Positions 35,105 through 45,985 of a stretch of 64,000 nt of DNA are shown here, one piece after another (the stretch's first letter is position 1; each line of letters begins with the position of its first letter). The stretch spans positions 496,001 to 560,000 of the forward strand of contig JAKZHN010000006.1 in the NCBI GenBank assembly GCA_037179335.1, written 5' to 3'. The translations under genes were made by a program, and so were the position numbers. Under the pieces are notes generated by a model. That model ran no database searches and was not told the origin of the DNA. It saw only the letters and a program-made list of their open reading frames with translations. Source of the stretch: Cyclaneusma minus. Its lineage: Eukaryota > Ascomycota > Leotiomycetes > Marthamycetales > Marthamycetaceae.

Positions 35105-35660
35105 TCTTCAGGGTATAAAAAGACCCTTAGTTCCCAATGAAATCAGACAAACTGACACCGAAGTGTGGCGTCAAGCAATGCCTTTGAGATAGCAGAGGAG
35201 TGTTGAATGTTTTCTCCGCAAGCAAACATCATACATGAAATCCAACGCCGTTGAAGCATAGAAAGAGCTGTAGCGTGACCATCTGGCATAAGAAGCTTCG
35301 GGCTTCTTCTGCTGCCGTCGTTCGCAAGCTTTGCTGTCGCCGCTACTTCTGGCTGCTATTTCGACCAGATCGCGCTAGTCGTCAAGTCCCCCTCAGCTCC
35401 AGGGTATAGAAAGACCCTCTTCTTCTAACGAATATAGCCAAAGCTCGACGACTGATTATTTTTGTTCAGTCTCTGGCATAGCAGAGGAGTACTTGATAGT
35501 TTCTCAGCAAGCAATCAAAAGGTCCAGCGCTGTTGAAAGGAAGCAAAAGCTACATCGAGGTCCCAATGTTCTGCTGCAAGGAAGTTCAGGTTTCTCCTGC
35601 TGCTGTTCGAAAGCCTTGCTGTCATCCGCAAAGCCTGCTGTCGCCGCTCTTCCCGGCTGT
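35105..35660 (+). repeat. Pair of plus-strand TATA-bearing units
   Basis: Two related units start with CAGGGTATAAAAAGACCCT (TATA at 35114-35121) and CAGGGTATAGAAAGACCCT (35405-35412). After each come a matching TAGCAGAGGAGT(G/A) block, TTTCTC(C/A)GCAAGCAA, a CCAACGCCGTTGAA / CCAGCGCTGTTGAA block and a TGCTG(C/T)CGT-rich tail. Spacing is 291 bases. There is no conserved open frame. Confidence 0.7.
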
Positions 35661-36160
35661 TAATGGCTTGCTTTGATCAAAGTTCTTCTGAAATCGCTGT
35701 AGTCGAGTAACCGCTCCTTGTCCACAGAAACAAATGCGCGCTTATGAGCTCTCCGATGTTGCGGCGGGTGTAGAAAGTGCCTTACTTTCCCTCGGCAAGC
35801 TTGCGATTGATATCTTTCCGTGCTGTTAGTCACGGAGGTAGAAGAGGTATTTATACCCTCTCCCAGACCTCAAAAGCAAGCCGCTCAACCTACTAGATCT
35901 TTATCCAGCCTCACCTTCCCGTGGGCATAGCGCGACTCAATCACATGCACGTGACTCAGCTTTTAGTCTCATCACAACACCTCTCCAGGTATAAAAAGGG
36001 GTCCTTATGAGGCAAGGGCAAACACAAACATTTCCCTGCAAGAAATTGCCCGATGGAAAATCAAGACAGGAATTTTTATTAATGGAATGGAAGCCATGGC
36101 CTACGGCCTCTGTCCCTCTGATACGCGGAACACCAGCGCTCACAAGTCCCAAGACCGAGT
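35661..36160. other. Further TATA-bearing units between the two arrays
   Basis: Contains GGTATTTATACC (TATAAATA on the minus strand, 35848-35855) and GGTATAAAAAGG (plus strand, 35990-35997), with CTGCTGTCGCCGCTCTT-like sequence near 35633. Similar in kind to the neighbouring units but not clearly alignable over its length. No gene seen. Confidence 0.4.
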
Positions 36161-36165
36161 CGTAG

Positions 36166-38270
36166 AAAAAGCATAGCTGCTGCCATCACCGCTACTTGCT
36201 GTCGTGCGCTCTATCATGCTGTTGCGACTTCCATTCGTAGGCTAATAACTAGCAGAGAAAGGCATTTTGGCAACGAGAGAGTAACTCGTGAACTTAAAAT
36301 GCGCAAGTTTTTTAATTTGCTCACAAAACTTTGCACTGCAAGACTAGGGAATCGATGTTTGAGGTGAAGATCCTGATTTAGAAGATGAGGGGGGGAGCAC
36401 AGTATTTGTAGCTATAAGAGGATCGAGAAAGCCTAGCTGTCATCACTGCTACTTGCTGTCGTGCGTTCGACCCTGCCGTTGCGACTTGTGCAGGTGTCCA
36501 GCGGAGAAAGGCATTTTGGCAACCAGGACAGAGTGATTCGTGAACTCGATAAGTACGATGCTTTACTTGCTTACAGAACTTGGTACTGAGATACTAGGGT
36601 ATCCGCCCATACTCGTTGCAAAGATTTTGGTCTTGAAAAAGAGGGAGGAGAGGAGTATTTATAGCCATTAGGCCCAAAGATGAGATCGATTGATAGAGAA
36701 AGTGTACTTAGCGTAGGCAGCCACTGTGGCACTGTCATCGTCGTTTCTTGCTGTCATGCCCTCTAGCCTGCTGTTGCGACTAATGTGGGTGTCTAGATAG
36801 CGGAGAAAGACGCTTTGGCAACCAGAGGGGAGTCACCCAACTCGCTCGAGATATGCGATTTATTCCTCGCTTGCAAGTCTTGGTGTCGCGAGATGATTTT
36901 GCATCAACAACGCTGATCGTATCTCAGAGATCCTAGCTCTCGAAAAAGAGGGAGTCGAGCAGTACTTATATAGCCATTACAGGCAGGCTCGAAGCCAAGC
37001 TCGAAATTATAGAGAAAGCCCAGCTACTGTCGTCACTGCTGCTTGCTGTCCTGTGTTCTCGCCTGCCGCTGGGACCGATGTAATCATGTAGGTACTTCAG
37101 GGATACAAGCGCTTTTGCAACCAGAAGAGATTATTCATTCACTCGAGAAGTAGGATTTACAGCTCGCTTGCTCGCAAGATTTGGCATACGCACACTGCAC
37201 GACTCGCATGATAAGCAATGTTTCCTGTATGAGATCTTGGGTCTCGAAGAAGAGATATGAGAGCAGTATTTATAGCCCTCAGAAACCCAAAGACGAGATC
37301 GAACCATCATAAAAGTCTAAGGTAGGTAGCTATTGTCGTCACTGGTGGTTGCTGTCGTATGAGCTATTCTACCGTTGCCATTGCCTACCTAGGTAGCAAA
37401 GGAAGAAAGCAGTCTGGGCAACATAGGAGAGTAATTTACCAACCGAGAAATATCATTTACTCTTTGCGTGCTTGCGCCTAGTGGCACTCCGAGACGACAC
37501 GACTCTGCATCGTGTCTTCAACGCTCATTGTTTGACCAGTACCACTGGCGAAACAGCTGCATGTCTGAATCCGCTGCCCTGTAGCTTCGCTGGGGAGGGC
37601 GGGCAGGGGCAGTGCTACATGTACCAGTGATAGAGACGTACGTGTTGATGGACCCCAAATAAGAGAAGGGGAGAGCGGTACTTATAGCCATCAGAGACTC
37701 AAAGACGAGATCAAACGGTAGCAAAAGAATAGCCACTGTCATCACTACTGTCTGCTATCGTATATGATAATCTACCGTTGCGATTGACGGGTGGGCAGAC
37801 AACAACGTTTGGCAACCAGGGCAGCGTATTCACTCCCTCGAAAGGTACGATTTATTGCTTGTTTGCAAGTCTTGGGTTTGCGAGACTACAAGATTCTGCA
37901 TCGTGCTCGAGACCTAAGGACGTAAAAAAGGGAAGAGGAGACCAGTATTTACATTCATTGAGTTTCAAAGTCGAGATCGAATCATAAGAAAGCTCAACTA
38001 CTGTCATCGGTGCTGCTTACTGTCGCATATGGTAGTCTACCGTGGAGATTCATTGGCTAGCGGAGAGGACGATTGGCTACCGGAGCAGAAACCGCAACTC
38101 ACTCGAGAAGTGCGATGACTTGCGTGCTTGCTTGCTAATCTTGGGTTCGCAAAACTATATGACTGACCGACGTATTGCATCCTACTCCAGCACACGCAGT
38201 ATCTTGGGCCTTGAAGAAGAGAAGGAGAGAGCAGTATTTATAGCTATCAGAGGCTCAATAACGAGCTCTT
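36166..38270 (-). repeat. Seven-unit head-to-tail array with a TATA box per unit
   Basis: Seven diverged direct copies start near 36166, 36425, 36695, 37011, 37308, 37718 and 37985, with lengths of about 259-410 bases. Each has, in plus-strand order: AGAAAGC, CTGTC(A/G)TCACTGCT, TTGCTGTCGT, C(T)GTTGCGACT, GCGGAGAAAG, TTTGGCAACCAG, ACTCG(A)GAAGTACGATTTA, GCTTGCAAG(T/A)CTTGG, a GAAAAAGAGGGAGGAGAG run, CAGTATTTATAGCC and CTCAAAGACGAGATCGAA. Read on the minus strand each unit therefore begins with TATAAATACTG. The box is intact at 36656-36663, 37267-37274 and 38235-38242, is TATATAAG at 36965-36972, and is degraded in the others. Unit five carries an insertion of about 110 bases around 37530-37650. 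No shared reading frame. Confidence 0.85.
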
Positions 38271-38289
38271 CCTCGCCTCTAGCGGACTA

Positions 38290-41200
38290 ATATTTTTTAA
38301 CACAACCGACAGCAGCAGCGTTGAGTGACAAACAGTGGTGGTCACTGGGTCAGCAGCGATCGAAGGCGACAGCGTTCCCGAGTGTTTGACTGTCGCCTTG
38401 TATACTTCTCCTCGTGATCACCACGAAGCCAAGCTGAAGAAAACACCCTATGGCGACAAGACCAACAACAAGCACTTGCTCGGCTCCGTATCACCCTGTC
38501 AAAAACCACAGCTCGCCCACGAGTTCGAGGTCTCGACAATGTGCAACCAACAAGCATTCGGGCCCGCACATCTCCCGTATCCGAAGCCACTCGGCCTTTA
38601 GGCAACCCATTTCTTTGTACCCAAGTACCCAGGTCGTCGCATGATCATCGTCACTGGACGGATGCAGCCTCCGCCCACCTTCGGGAAGGCGGATAATATA
38701 CGACGATCCTGGTGATCCGGTGCGCTAGAGAAGCGACTGCCGAAAAGGTGTGGTACACAAATAAGAGGGGTGTATGTACGAGCAGCCACGTGCGAGCTGT
38801 CAGCCCGTCCACGACCCGGTACATGTGTCAGTTTTGAACAACGGAGGACACGATAAGGAAAGCTTTGAGCCTTGTGATTTGCTTTTTGGGGAGCGAATAT
38901 TGATATTAATCTCGTTTCTTGGGTACTGCAAGGACAGTGATGCTCTGTAGAGCCCACGGAAAGGGGCGGACAGGAGATACGCTCGTGACTTGTATAGGAT
39001 GAGACTTACGCGGTTGCTCGTGGGGTTTGTCATGATCTGATCCGACTTGGATCTCATACACTATCTTGAAACATCATGAATGGTTCACAGAGCGCCCGCG
39101 ACTCCATGGGACAGAACAGGCAGCCGCTTGGCCTCTCGTTCCCGACGTGGCGTGGTGTCCACCCACAGGAGGCTGAAAGAGAAGCTGAAGAACTGACAAG
39201 AAACGAGATTGGTGGGTGAGATTCCAAAACCCCGTGGGCATCATATCGGGGTATGGAGGTGACAACACAACGAGGTAAGAAGCGACAGTGTAGAAATTCC
39301 ATGTCCGCTGCAGGATCAAGCTCTGCTGAGCCGCTGCCATGCCAGAGGTTATTGCGGGATAGTACGATGATCAATCCATGGACATGAACTGAGGCAATAT
39401 GGGTATTGGTGCCCTGTCAAAGCTTAATAAAGACCATGGTACTCGACGTGCCACCTTGGCGCATGCAAGTGGCATCCAGCTGGCGGGTAGACCGCACATC
39501 TTTCTGCGGGTTCCGCTGTTTCCTGTATCCTGGTATGTAGTGCCGTTCGAGCCTTGCGTCGGTATAGTAGCAGATATTAAGTGGCGGTCTCGGGGTATCA
39601 GGATTCTGGGGATGGAGAGCGACTGGATGTCGGATGAAGAAAGCTGGGGCTGGAGGAATATCTGAGGTGTGCCCTACAGAGTTGAGATGGGTTTGTAAGA
39701 CGATGAATCTGGAAGACGAATCCGAAAGACAGCCGGACGTGATGCGGTAATTGTGAAGACACATGATGAACCTGCATATTGTCGAGGACGGTTTGGAATC
39801 GCACAGATGATCCGACGGAGTCCTCCCCCGCCATCTCATCCGATGATTCGATTTACACATCCCTCTCAGACGATGCTGATGCCGTTCCTGTAGCAGAGCA
39901 CCTGGCACATGCGTAAAATCCGAGAGTGGCGTCCAGTGACGGTCGAGTTGTCGTGAGCTCTTCCTCGGCTTTCTCGGCATCTCAGATCGTAGATTTGTCG
40001 CGGCCGCTTCCCGCAAAGGAAAAGCGCAACGCCACGCCCTGTCGAAAAGTGCGAATGGAATCACATCGCTGCAGCATGCCTGCAACCCAGACACCACATG
40101 ATTGGAAGCTGAGGAATGTATTTGTAAAAGTTCCATGATGATGGCGGCCGCATTTGCAAATGAATGTTCTGGAGATGCCTTTTGTGATGAGTGATCCGAA
40201 GCTTGTTTTTGTTTTTTGATCAATTTTGATAAAATGTCCACCGTCGTCCCTTCGGCGCTTCGGCACGCTCTGACCGGGGTTTCCGAGAGCTGTGCAGCTT
40301 TGGCGCCTTGGACGTGACCGCTGCTGATCAGACGGACTGAGAGAGATCGATGATCGAGGGACGTACCAAGACGAAAGAGGGCAGACCAGCAAGGCGTTTT
40401 CGGGATTTGTAGTTGACTCGTTCTTCGGCTTTGTCGTGTTCTGTGATGAAATCATATCATGAAAAAGTGGTCAATAGTAGTATCTCAAGAGGTTTTGGCA
40501 GCACAACCGCACCGAGGACGATGAGGCTCCAGATATCTGATCACTGCGTTTGGTGGGTCGGTGGTCATACAGCATGGCGACCCGGGATCCCGTCACTACT
40601 CTGGGCGATGTCATTGGGATCCACGTAACATACTTCTTTGTCGATGACCTCGTGGTCGAGGAAGCTGGAATGTCCTGGCCTCCGGTTGTCATAATGAACT
40701 GAGAGCGTTTCCGGATTCCGAGTAAAGGAGCTGTGAGTGTGAAAGTAAGCGATTGTAGACCTCTATATCACCTTTGGATGTTTGCGAGTCTTGCGGACTA
40801 AAGCTCCGGGTTCCAAAGCACATGAAAGAGCTGGACGGTATTCGGATGGTGTTCTCGAATAAAGCCCGAGCACTTGACAGAGAATGATCCGCTTAAGCCA
40901 GCCGCCGCTAAGGCGCTTAATAATGCGGCCTGGCGGGATGATGGCATAGTAGTAGTTCGAGCTTCAAAAGCTTCCCGAGTTAGCCTGGAGACCTGAAAAC
41001 TATATTATTATTGCTGCAAAATAGATGACGGCACAGCAATAAAATTATAAACGTCACTCCATTTGGTACTCAGCTTGCTGACTCTTCGTGTGCTGTGCTT
41101 TTCGAGCATGAGGCATACTGACAGACCTATTCGGGTTCACAGCCTCTGCATGCGGAAGCTTGGCCTGCTTCTTTGAGTTAACCGTGCGCGCGGCAAGCCA

Positions 41201-41719
41201 GGAGCAACATCCGACCTGGCGCCCGTCCACCCACGGCTCCGTCTGCTTTAGAAGCTGCGAGAGCACGCTCCGGCTCCACGCAAGAACTGAAGACGCCAGA
41301 TTCGCCGGACTGGTCATAGGATTGAAAAGCTAGGAAAAATCTCTGAGCTCCAGTGCCGCTGTTCAGATCAAACGGTCCCCATCCCACCTCTTTTCTTAGT
41401 GCTGCTCCACACCCACACTCCACATATATTGGCTTGACACCCACAGCCGCCTCACTTCTCTTGGTACACATTTTCTAAGAGGGCAAGTAGAGGGCTGTCA
41501 CAGGTAATCAAGTCAATAAATACTCTTTCTCTCCCGAACTCTCCCTCCTCAGCTCCTTCAAATACTTCCTGGAATCTCTGTCACCTTGAAGCTTCCCCCG
41601 TCAGTCTCCTAAAGTCCGCGATCCCCGTACGCTTCCTCGTTGTTGCTGTGACGTCGACCCTGTCTACAAGACCGTTGTCGCTGGCACCTTTAATCACACA
41701 GAAGACGAGCGAACTTCAA
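38290..41719. other. Intergenic region, no gene assigned
   Basis: Several frames over 80 codons occur on both strands at 38335-40455, but none has domain character and they overlap each other. The longest (39417-40241, minus) is composed of Ser/Arg/His-rich sequence typical of chance frames. The last few hundred bases are the promoter and leader of the YTP1-like gene. Confidence 0.35.
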
Positions 41720-43818
41720 ATGATACACATACGACCTATGCGACCGCTATCGAGTCTTCCTTCCGCTCTCGCGGGTATTGCTCTGCTTGGGCTACTATTC
41801 CCTGCTGTCGCAGCTCATGGAGACGAACATGAAGCAATGGCCGGTATGGGCGGAATGGGTGGAATGGCCGCGACCAATACAACGAAACCCGTCGATCCGA
41901 GCTATTTCCGCACCGATGAATATTCTGCTCTGATGACGGGCCATATTGCGGTTATGACCATCACCTGGGTTTTCGTGCTTCCTCTAGGTTAGTAAAACGG
42001 GGTTCTGGTGCATCCTCCAGTTTCGGCGCATCTCCAGGTCCAGCGCAAAGCATAGTGTTGCAGTAGCTAACATAGTATACAGCTGTGATGTTCACAATCG
42101 CAAAATCGCGGCTCCGTCTCCCTACTCAATTCGCATTTCTAGCCCTGAACGCAGTCGGACTTCTCCTCGGCACAGTCTACAACAGCAAAACTCCCGATCT
42201 CTACCCGAACAACGCACACCACACGCTCGGATGGGTCTTCACATGGATCGTATGCGCCCAGGTCGGCATGTCGCTCATCGGCGCATACGCCGGGAAAGAA
42301 GCGCATTCCGAGGAACATATCGCATTCATCCCCGTGTCGACAGAAGCTATGGCCGAGCACCAGCGCCTTCAGTGTCCCGAAGACTATCGATTCTCGAATG
42401 ATAGCGGACAGGGAACTGAGCCGAATACCGAGTCGCTGAGAAGCCATTCTATGTCTTCGGGTGGTGGTGATAGCGGGAATCAGAGTCCGGTTCGCGATTA
42501 CTTTCATGATGAGGAGCTTGAGAAGCCTGTTACGCAGCGCTTGGGGTGGATGGAGAGATATTTGTCCTCGAAAGTTTCTGGGCTTTCATCCCGGGCTTTG
42601 CGCATTATGGGCTTTGTTTCGGAGGCTATTAATCGGGTGATCTTGATTCTTGGTTTCGTTGCTTTGACTACCGGGTTGGTGACATATACCGGGATTTTCG
42701 TAAGTCTTCATTCGCAAGAAATCGCAAGGCTTCGTTCGAGTCTCGAGATCTATATCGCATCAGCTAACACTTCGCAGCGCGGTTCCAGCGTCTTGAACGG
42801 ATTGGCGCATTGGATCAAGGGCGGTATCTTCTTCTGGTACGGAATCCTGACGCTCGGTCGCTGGGCAGGATGTTTCGCGGATATCGGCTGGGTATGTTTT
42901 TTGAAGATCCCCTCACTTTTTGAGGACTGTTGATCATGGCGCATGATGACTAACATCCGTTATAGGCGTGGAACATGAAACCTTCCAAAGCAATGGTTGG
43001 ATCGCGCAAAGCTGGCTGGCCTTCTGCTGAATTCGTGGAGAGCTTCTTGATTTTCTTCTACGGCGCTACGAACGTTTTCCTCGAGCATTTGACTGCTTGG
43101 GGTGAGGCATGGAGCGCTATGGATATGGAGCATCTTTCTATCACCATCATGTTTTTTGGTGGTGGATTGGTATGTCTTTTTCTCCTTCTCCAACCCTATT
43201 CCATTATCCTACCCCTGAATACGACAAACTGACTGTCTACTACAGTGCGGAATGCTCATCGAATCCAAAACAATCCGCAACCTCCTCAACGAAACAATCC
43301 TGGCGAAATCCCCCTCCCGCTCGCAGGCCTACTACTCAAACGCATCAGAAACTGACACCTTCACCGAACCCCCCTCCTACGCATTCTCCCTCAACCCCCT
43401 CCCCGGCCTCATAATCCTCCTCCTCGGCCTCATGATGTCCGGCCACGAACAAGAAGGCAACATGGTCAGTTCCATGGTACACAAGACCTGGGGCATGCTA
43501 TTCTTCGCCGCCGCCCTCGCCCGCTTCACCACCTATCTCCTCGTATATCTCAGCCCACCGAAATCGGTATTGCCGTCGAGACCGCCGACGGAGATTATTA
43601 CGGCTTTTTGTTTGATTACTGGGGGAGTGGTTTTTATGGCGTCGGCGAGGGATTGTGTGGCGGCGATGGTGGGAGCAGGGTTGCATGCTATGTTTGCGTT
43701 TACGGTTAGTGTGGGGTTGGTGAGTTTGTTGATGGCGTGGTGTGTGGTGGTTGTTGCTGTTAAGGGGTGGGCGAGTAGGAGGGAGTCGAAAGTGGTGGGG
43801 TATGACTCGACTGCTTGA
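41720..43818 (+). CDS. Ytp1-like integral membrane protein
   Basis: Five exons: 41720-41987, 42083-42699, 42778-42891, 42966-43169 and 43246-43818, giving about 591 aa. A signal-like start (ALAGIALLGLLFPAVAAHG) is followed by a His/Met/Gly-rich lumenal stretch (HGDEHEAMAGMGGMGGM). Then come at least nine membrane spans with family blocks DEYSALMTGHIAVMTITWVFVLPL, HHTLGWVFTWIV, LAHWIKGGIFFWYGILTLGRWAG and SGHEQEGNMVSSMVHKTWGMLF. This matches the fungal DUF2427 plus Ytp1 domain arrangement, distantly like cytochrome b561-type proteins with conserved His. Biochemical function is unknown; the His/Met-rich segment would suit metal handling, which is inference. All introns keep frame. The start ATG at 41720 is the first in frame; 41738 is a second choice. 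Confidence 0.88.
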
Positions 43819-45252
43819 AACACCAACGACGAAGAACGAAAGATTGACGACAGAAAAGCCGAACTGCTTTCAAAGAACTTGAAACGCCGGCGACTTGGAT
43901 GAAACGAAGACGTTATTTCCGATTTATCACGACACACACCGGCGGCCGATAATGAATAATGGGAGAAAAGGATATAGGCCTCGATGTCAACTGTACGAGG
44001 GCGATAGGGGCTCGGGCTCTGATGATATGAATACTTGAGGAAAGGCTTGCGATTCTTAATGACGGACGGATGATACCCTTTCGGACGCTTTTGCGCGCTG
44101 TCTCTTTTTACGATACCCGTGTTTTGCACTCTTTCAGCGGGGCTTAGGGATGTTCGGAAATGGCGTTGATTTGCGGTGATTTGGAGAGACTGGAGGCGAT
44201 GATGGATGGATAGTGATGGGGAGGGGAGGATTGTAATGGCTGCTTTGGGGTAGAGGTAGTAGTGGTAGAGGTAGTTAATGCAGAATGGACGTATTGATAG
44301 TTGACTGCTGAGTGTGCAGTTTGTGTTGAAGTGATCCCGGGACACGGCTGATGTGGAAACAAGCACCTAAACTCGGGGAGGCTAAATGTAGTGTCTCATA
44401 CGCCTGTCATTATTTCCCAATATCTGGCTAGGGCAATGCTTACGACGTAATCTCGATTGATCCTGTGTTTTTTGTTTGATGACACAGGACTAGACTAGAT
44501 TCAGGAGGGACCTTAAGAGTCTCCTGACCTAGGTATGCTCTACTATCGAAAGCCAGGAATATGCTTAGAGCCTGTTCTCTCGGCGAGTCGGCCTCTCGAT
44601 GTGCTGGTTAGATATTTGCTCTTCAGAAGATACCAGATCCAATTGGGATCCTGTATGGTCAAACAACAGGAAACAAGGAACCTCAGATGGTTCTGGAATC
44701 GGAACCTCTGATCGTATTTTGTTGGGTGATGCAGGATCAAGTGCCTGAACCAGATCTTTGTGACTTCAGACCTTTTGGTTGCAGGTGGCAGATTTTATGA
44801 TTGTGATCTTGGGCTCTTTACTCCAGGGATCTCGTGGGGTCGAACTATACAGAATAACGCTCGAGCCCCTGGATTTCAGGAACAATACCATTAACCATAC
44901 TGCTGATCGAATTTCATCTTATCGAATCGAAGCCATATTTACATCTTACCCGCTTGATTCTGTGTTGTTTGACCACACAGGATCATGATTTGGCCTGGTG
45001 GCTTGGACGACAGTATTCAGCTACTATCAAGTCGTCCTCCAAGAGCAAACGTGCAGAATCTATCAGTTCTTCTGGGTAAATCGCTAACAGCGCCCGCTTT
45101 TCGCTTCACCAGCTCTTTGTCCGTAGCAGTGGACGCTTTGCTCGCCTTCCGGTGCTTTCGCAATCAAGCGCCTAGGTTCCACTCCCAGTTGAGTCCTTGC
45201 CACCCACCAGCTGTCCAACCTCACCACTCCATCAACAGCCACGACCGTCAAG
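43819..45252. other. Intergenic region with a possible short inverted-repeat element
   Basis: No gene seen. A 22-base inverted match links 44647-44668 and 44963-44984 (see repeat entry). A related palindrome (TCCTGTGT ... ACACAGGA) lies near 44461-44489. Confidence 0.4.
44647..44984. repeat. Possible non-autonomous element with 22-base inverted ends
   Basis: The left end reads GATCCTGTATGGTCAAAC and the right end is its reverse complement with one change (GTGTGGTCAAAC), the ends being 338 bases apart. A third partial copy lies near 44461-44489. No target-site duplication is evident, so element status is tentative. Confidence 0.4.
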
Positions 45253-45985
45253 ATGGCTCAAGTACGTCACAACGCAATGCCATTGACCTCTTCTGTATGC
45301 TGACAGTAATTTCTCGCCAGGACAAAGGCAAGCGCATGTCCGCTGAGGCCTCCATGGAATACATGTACAACAGCATGGAGACCGCCCTGAACTACGACTT
45401 CTTCAAGTACGAGCCCTATCCAACCGCAGCAGAAAGAGCAGAAGACGAGAAAGAACGAAAGATGGAGCGTTTGCGCGCTCTATTGGACAACACCCACAAT
45501 CCTCGCGTAGAAGCTATCCTTCGAGGCAAGTGAAAGCACATTTTTAGATCCTTGCTTTCCGAAGAAGAGCTGCTAACTCACTGCTCAGCTGCCGGAGTCC
45601 TTGGTGACGATGACCCGGGACTCTTAGGTCCCAACTATCCCCTGGCCCCGAAGGAGTCTGAGAGGGAAAGCGAGGAGCAAGAGATGGCGCGTTTCCATGG
45701 CTGGTTGCGCAAGGCTTACAATAGTCCTCATGTGGACATACTTCTGCGAGGTAAGTGAAAGCATAGTTCCAGATCGTGGCTTTCAGTGAGTAGATGCTGA
45801 TTTGTTGTGCAGCTGCTAGCGTCTTCGACTATGACGGTGATGTGGGATTGTACGGCACCAAGAAGGAGACTGAGAAGGATGGCAAGGAGAAGGATGAAGC
45901 TGCAGGACCGTCGAAGCCAGCTGAGGAGACTGAAGAGCTCTGGTTCAATCATGGCCGAGCGACGCAGAATGGCGAGAAGCGGTGA
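45253..45985 (+). CDS. Unknown 182-aa protein with duplicated exons and a GC-AG intron
   Basis: Four exons: 45253-45261 (three codons), 45321-45525, 45589-45750 and 45813-45985. The second intron starts GCAAGT instead of GTAAGT (45526-45527) and ends CAG; reading through it would stop at once. The third intron starts at the homologous place with GTAAGTGAAAGCA. Exons 2 and 3 end alike (NPRVEAILR / SPHVDILLR). The starts of exons 3 and 4 match (AAGVLGDDDPGLLG / AASVFDYDGDVGLYG). A segment including an intron was therefore duplicated. The product is acidic and charged (KERKMERLRALL, EKDGKEKDEAAG) with no known domain, signal or membrane span. A perfect GTGAGT overlaps the stop codon at 45983, so a further exon is possible. 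Confidence 0.65.

Noticed and set aside
36166..38270. CRISPR array
   Set aside because: Spaced repeats are present, but this is a eukaryotic genome; units are 260-410 bases, diverged throughout, with no constant repeat and unique spacers and no cas genes.
39417..40241. 274-codon minus-strand frame
   Set aside because: Ser/Arg/His/Cys-rich sequence without domain character, overlapped by other frames in all phases; no splice or start support.
43533..44366. 277-codon frame antisense to the YTP1-like gene
   Set aside because: Its 5' part is low complexity and the rest is the reverse of a well-supported coding exon.
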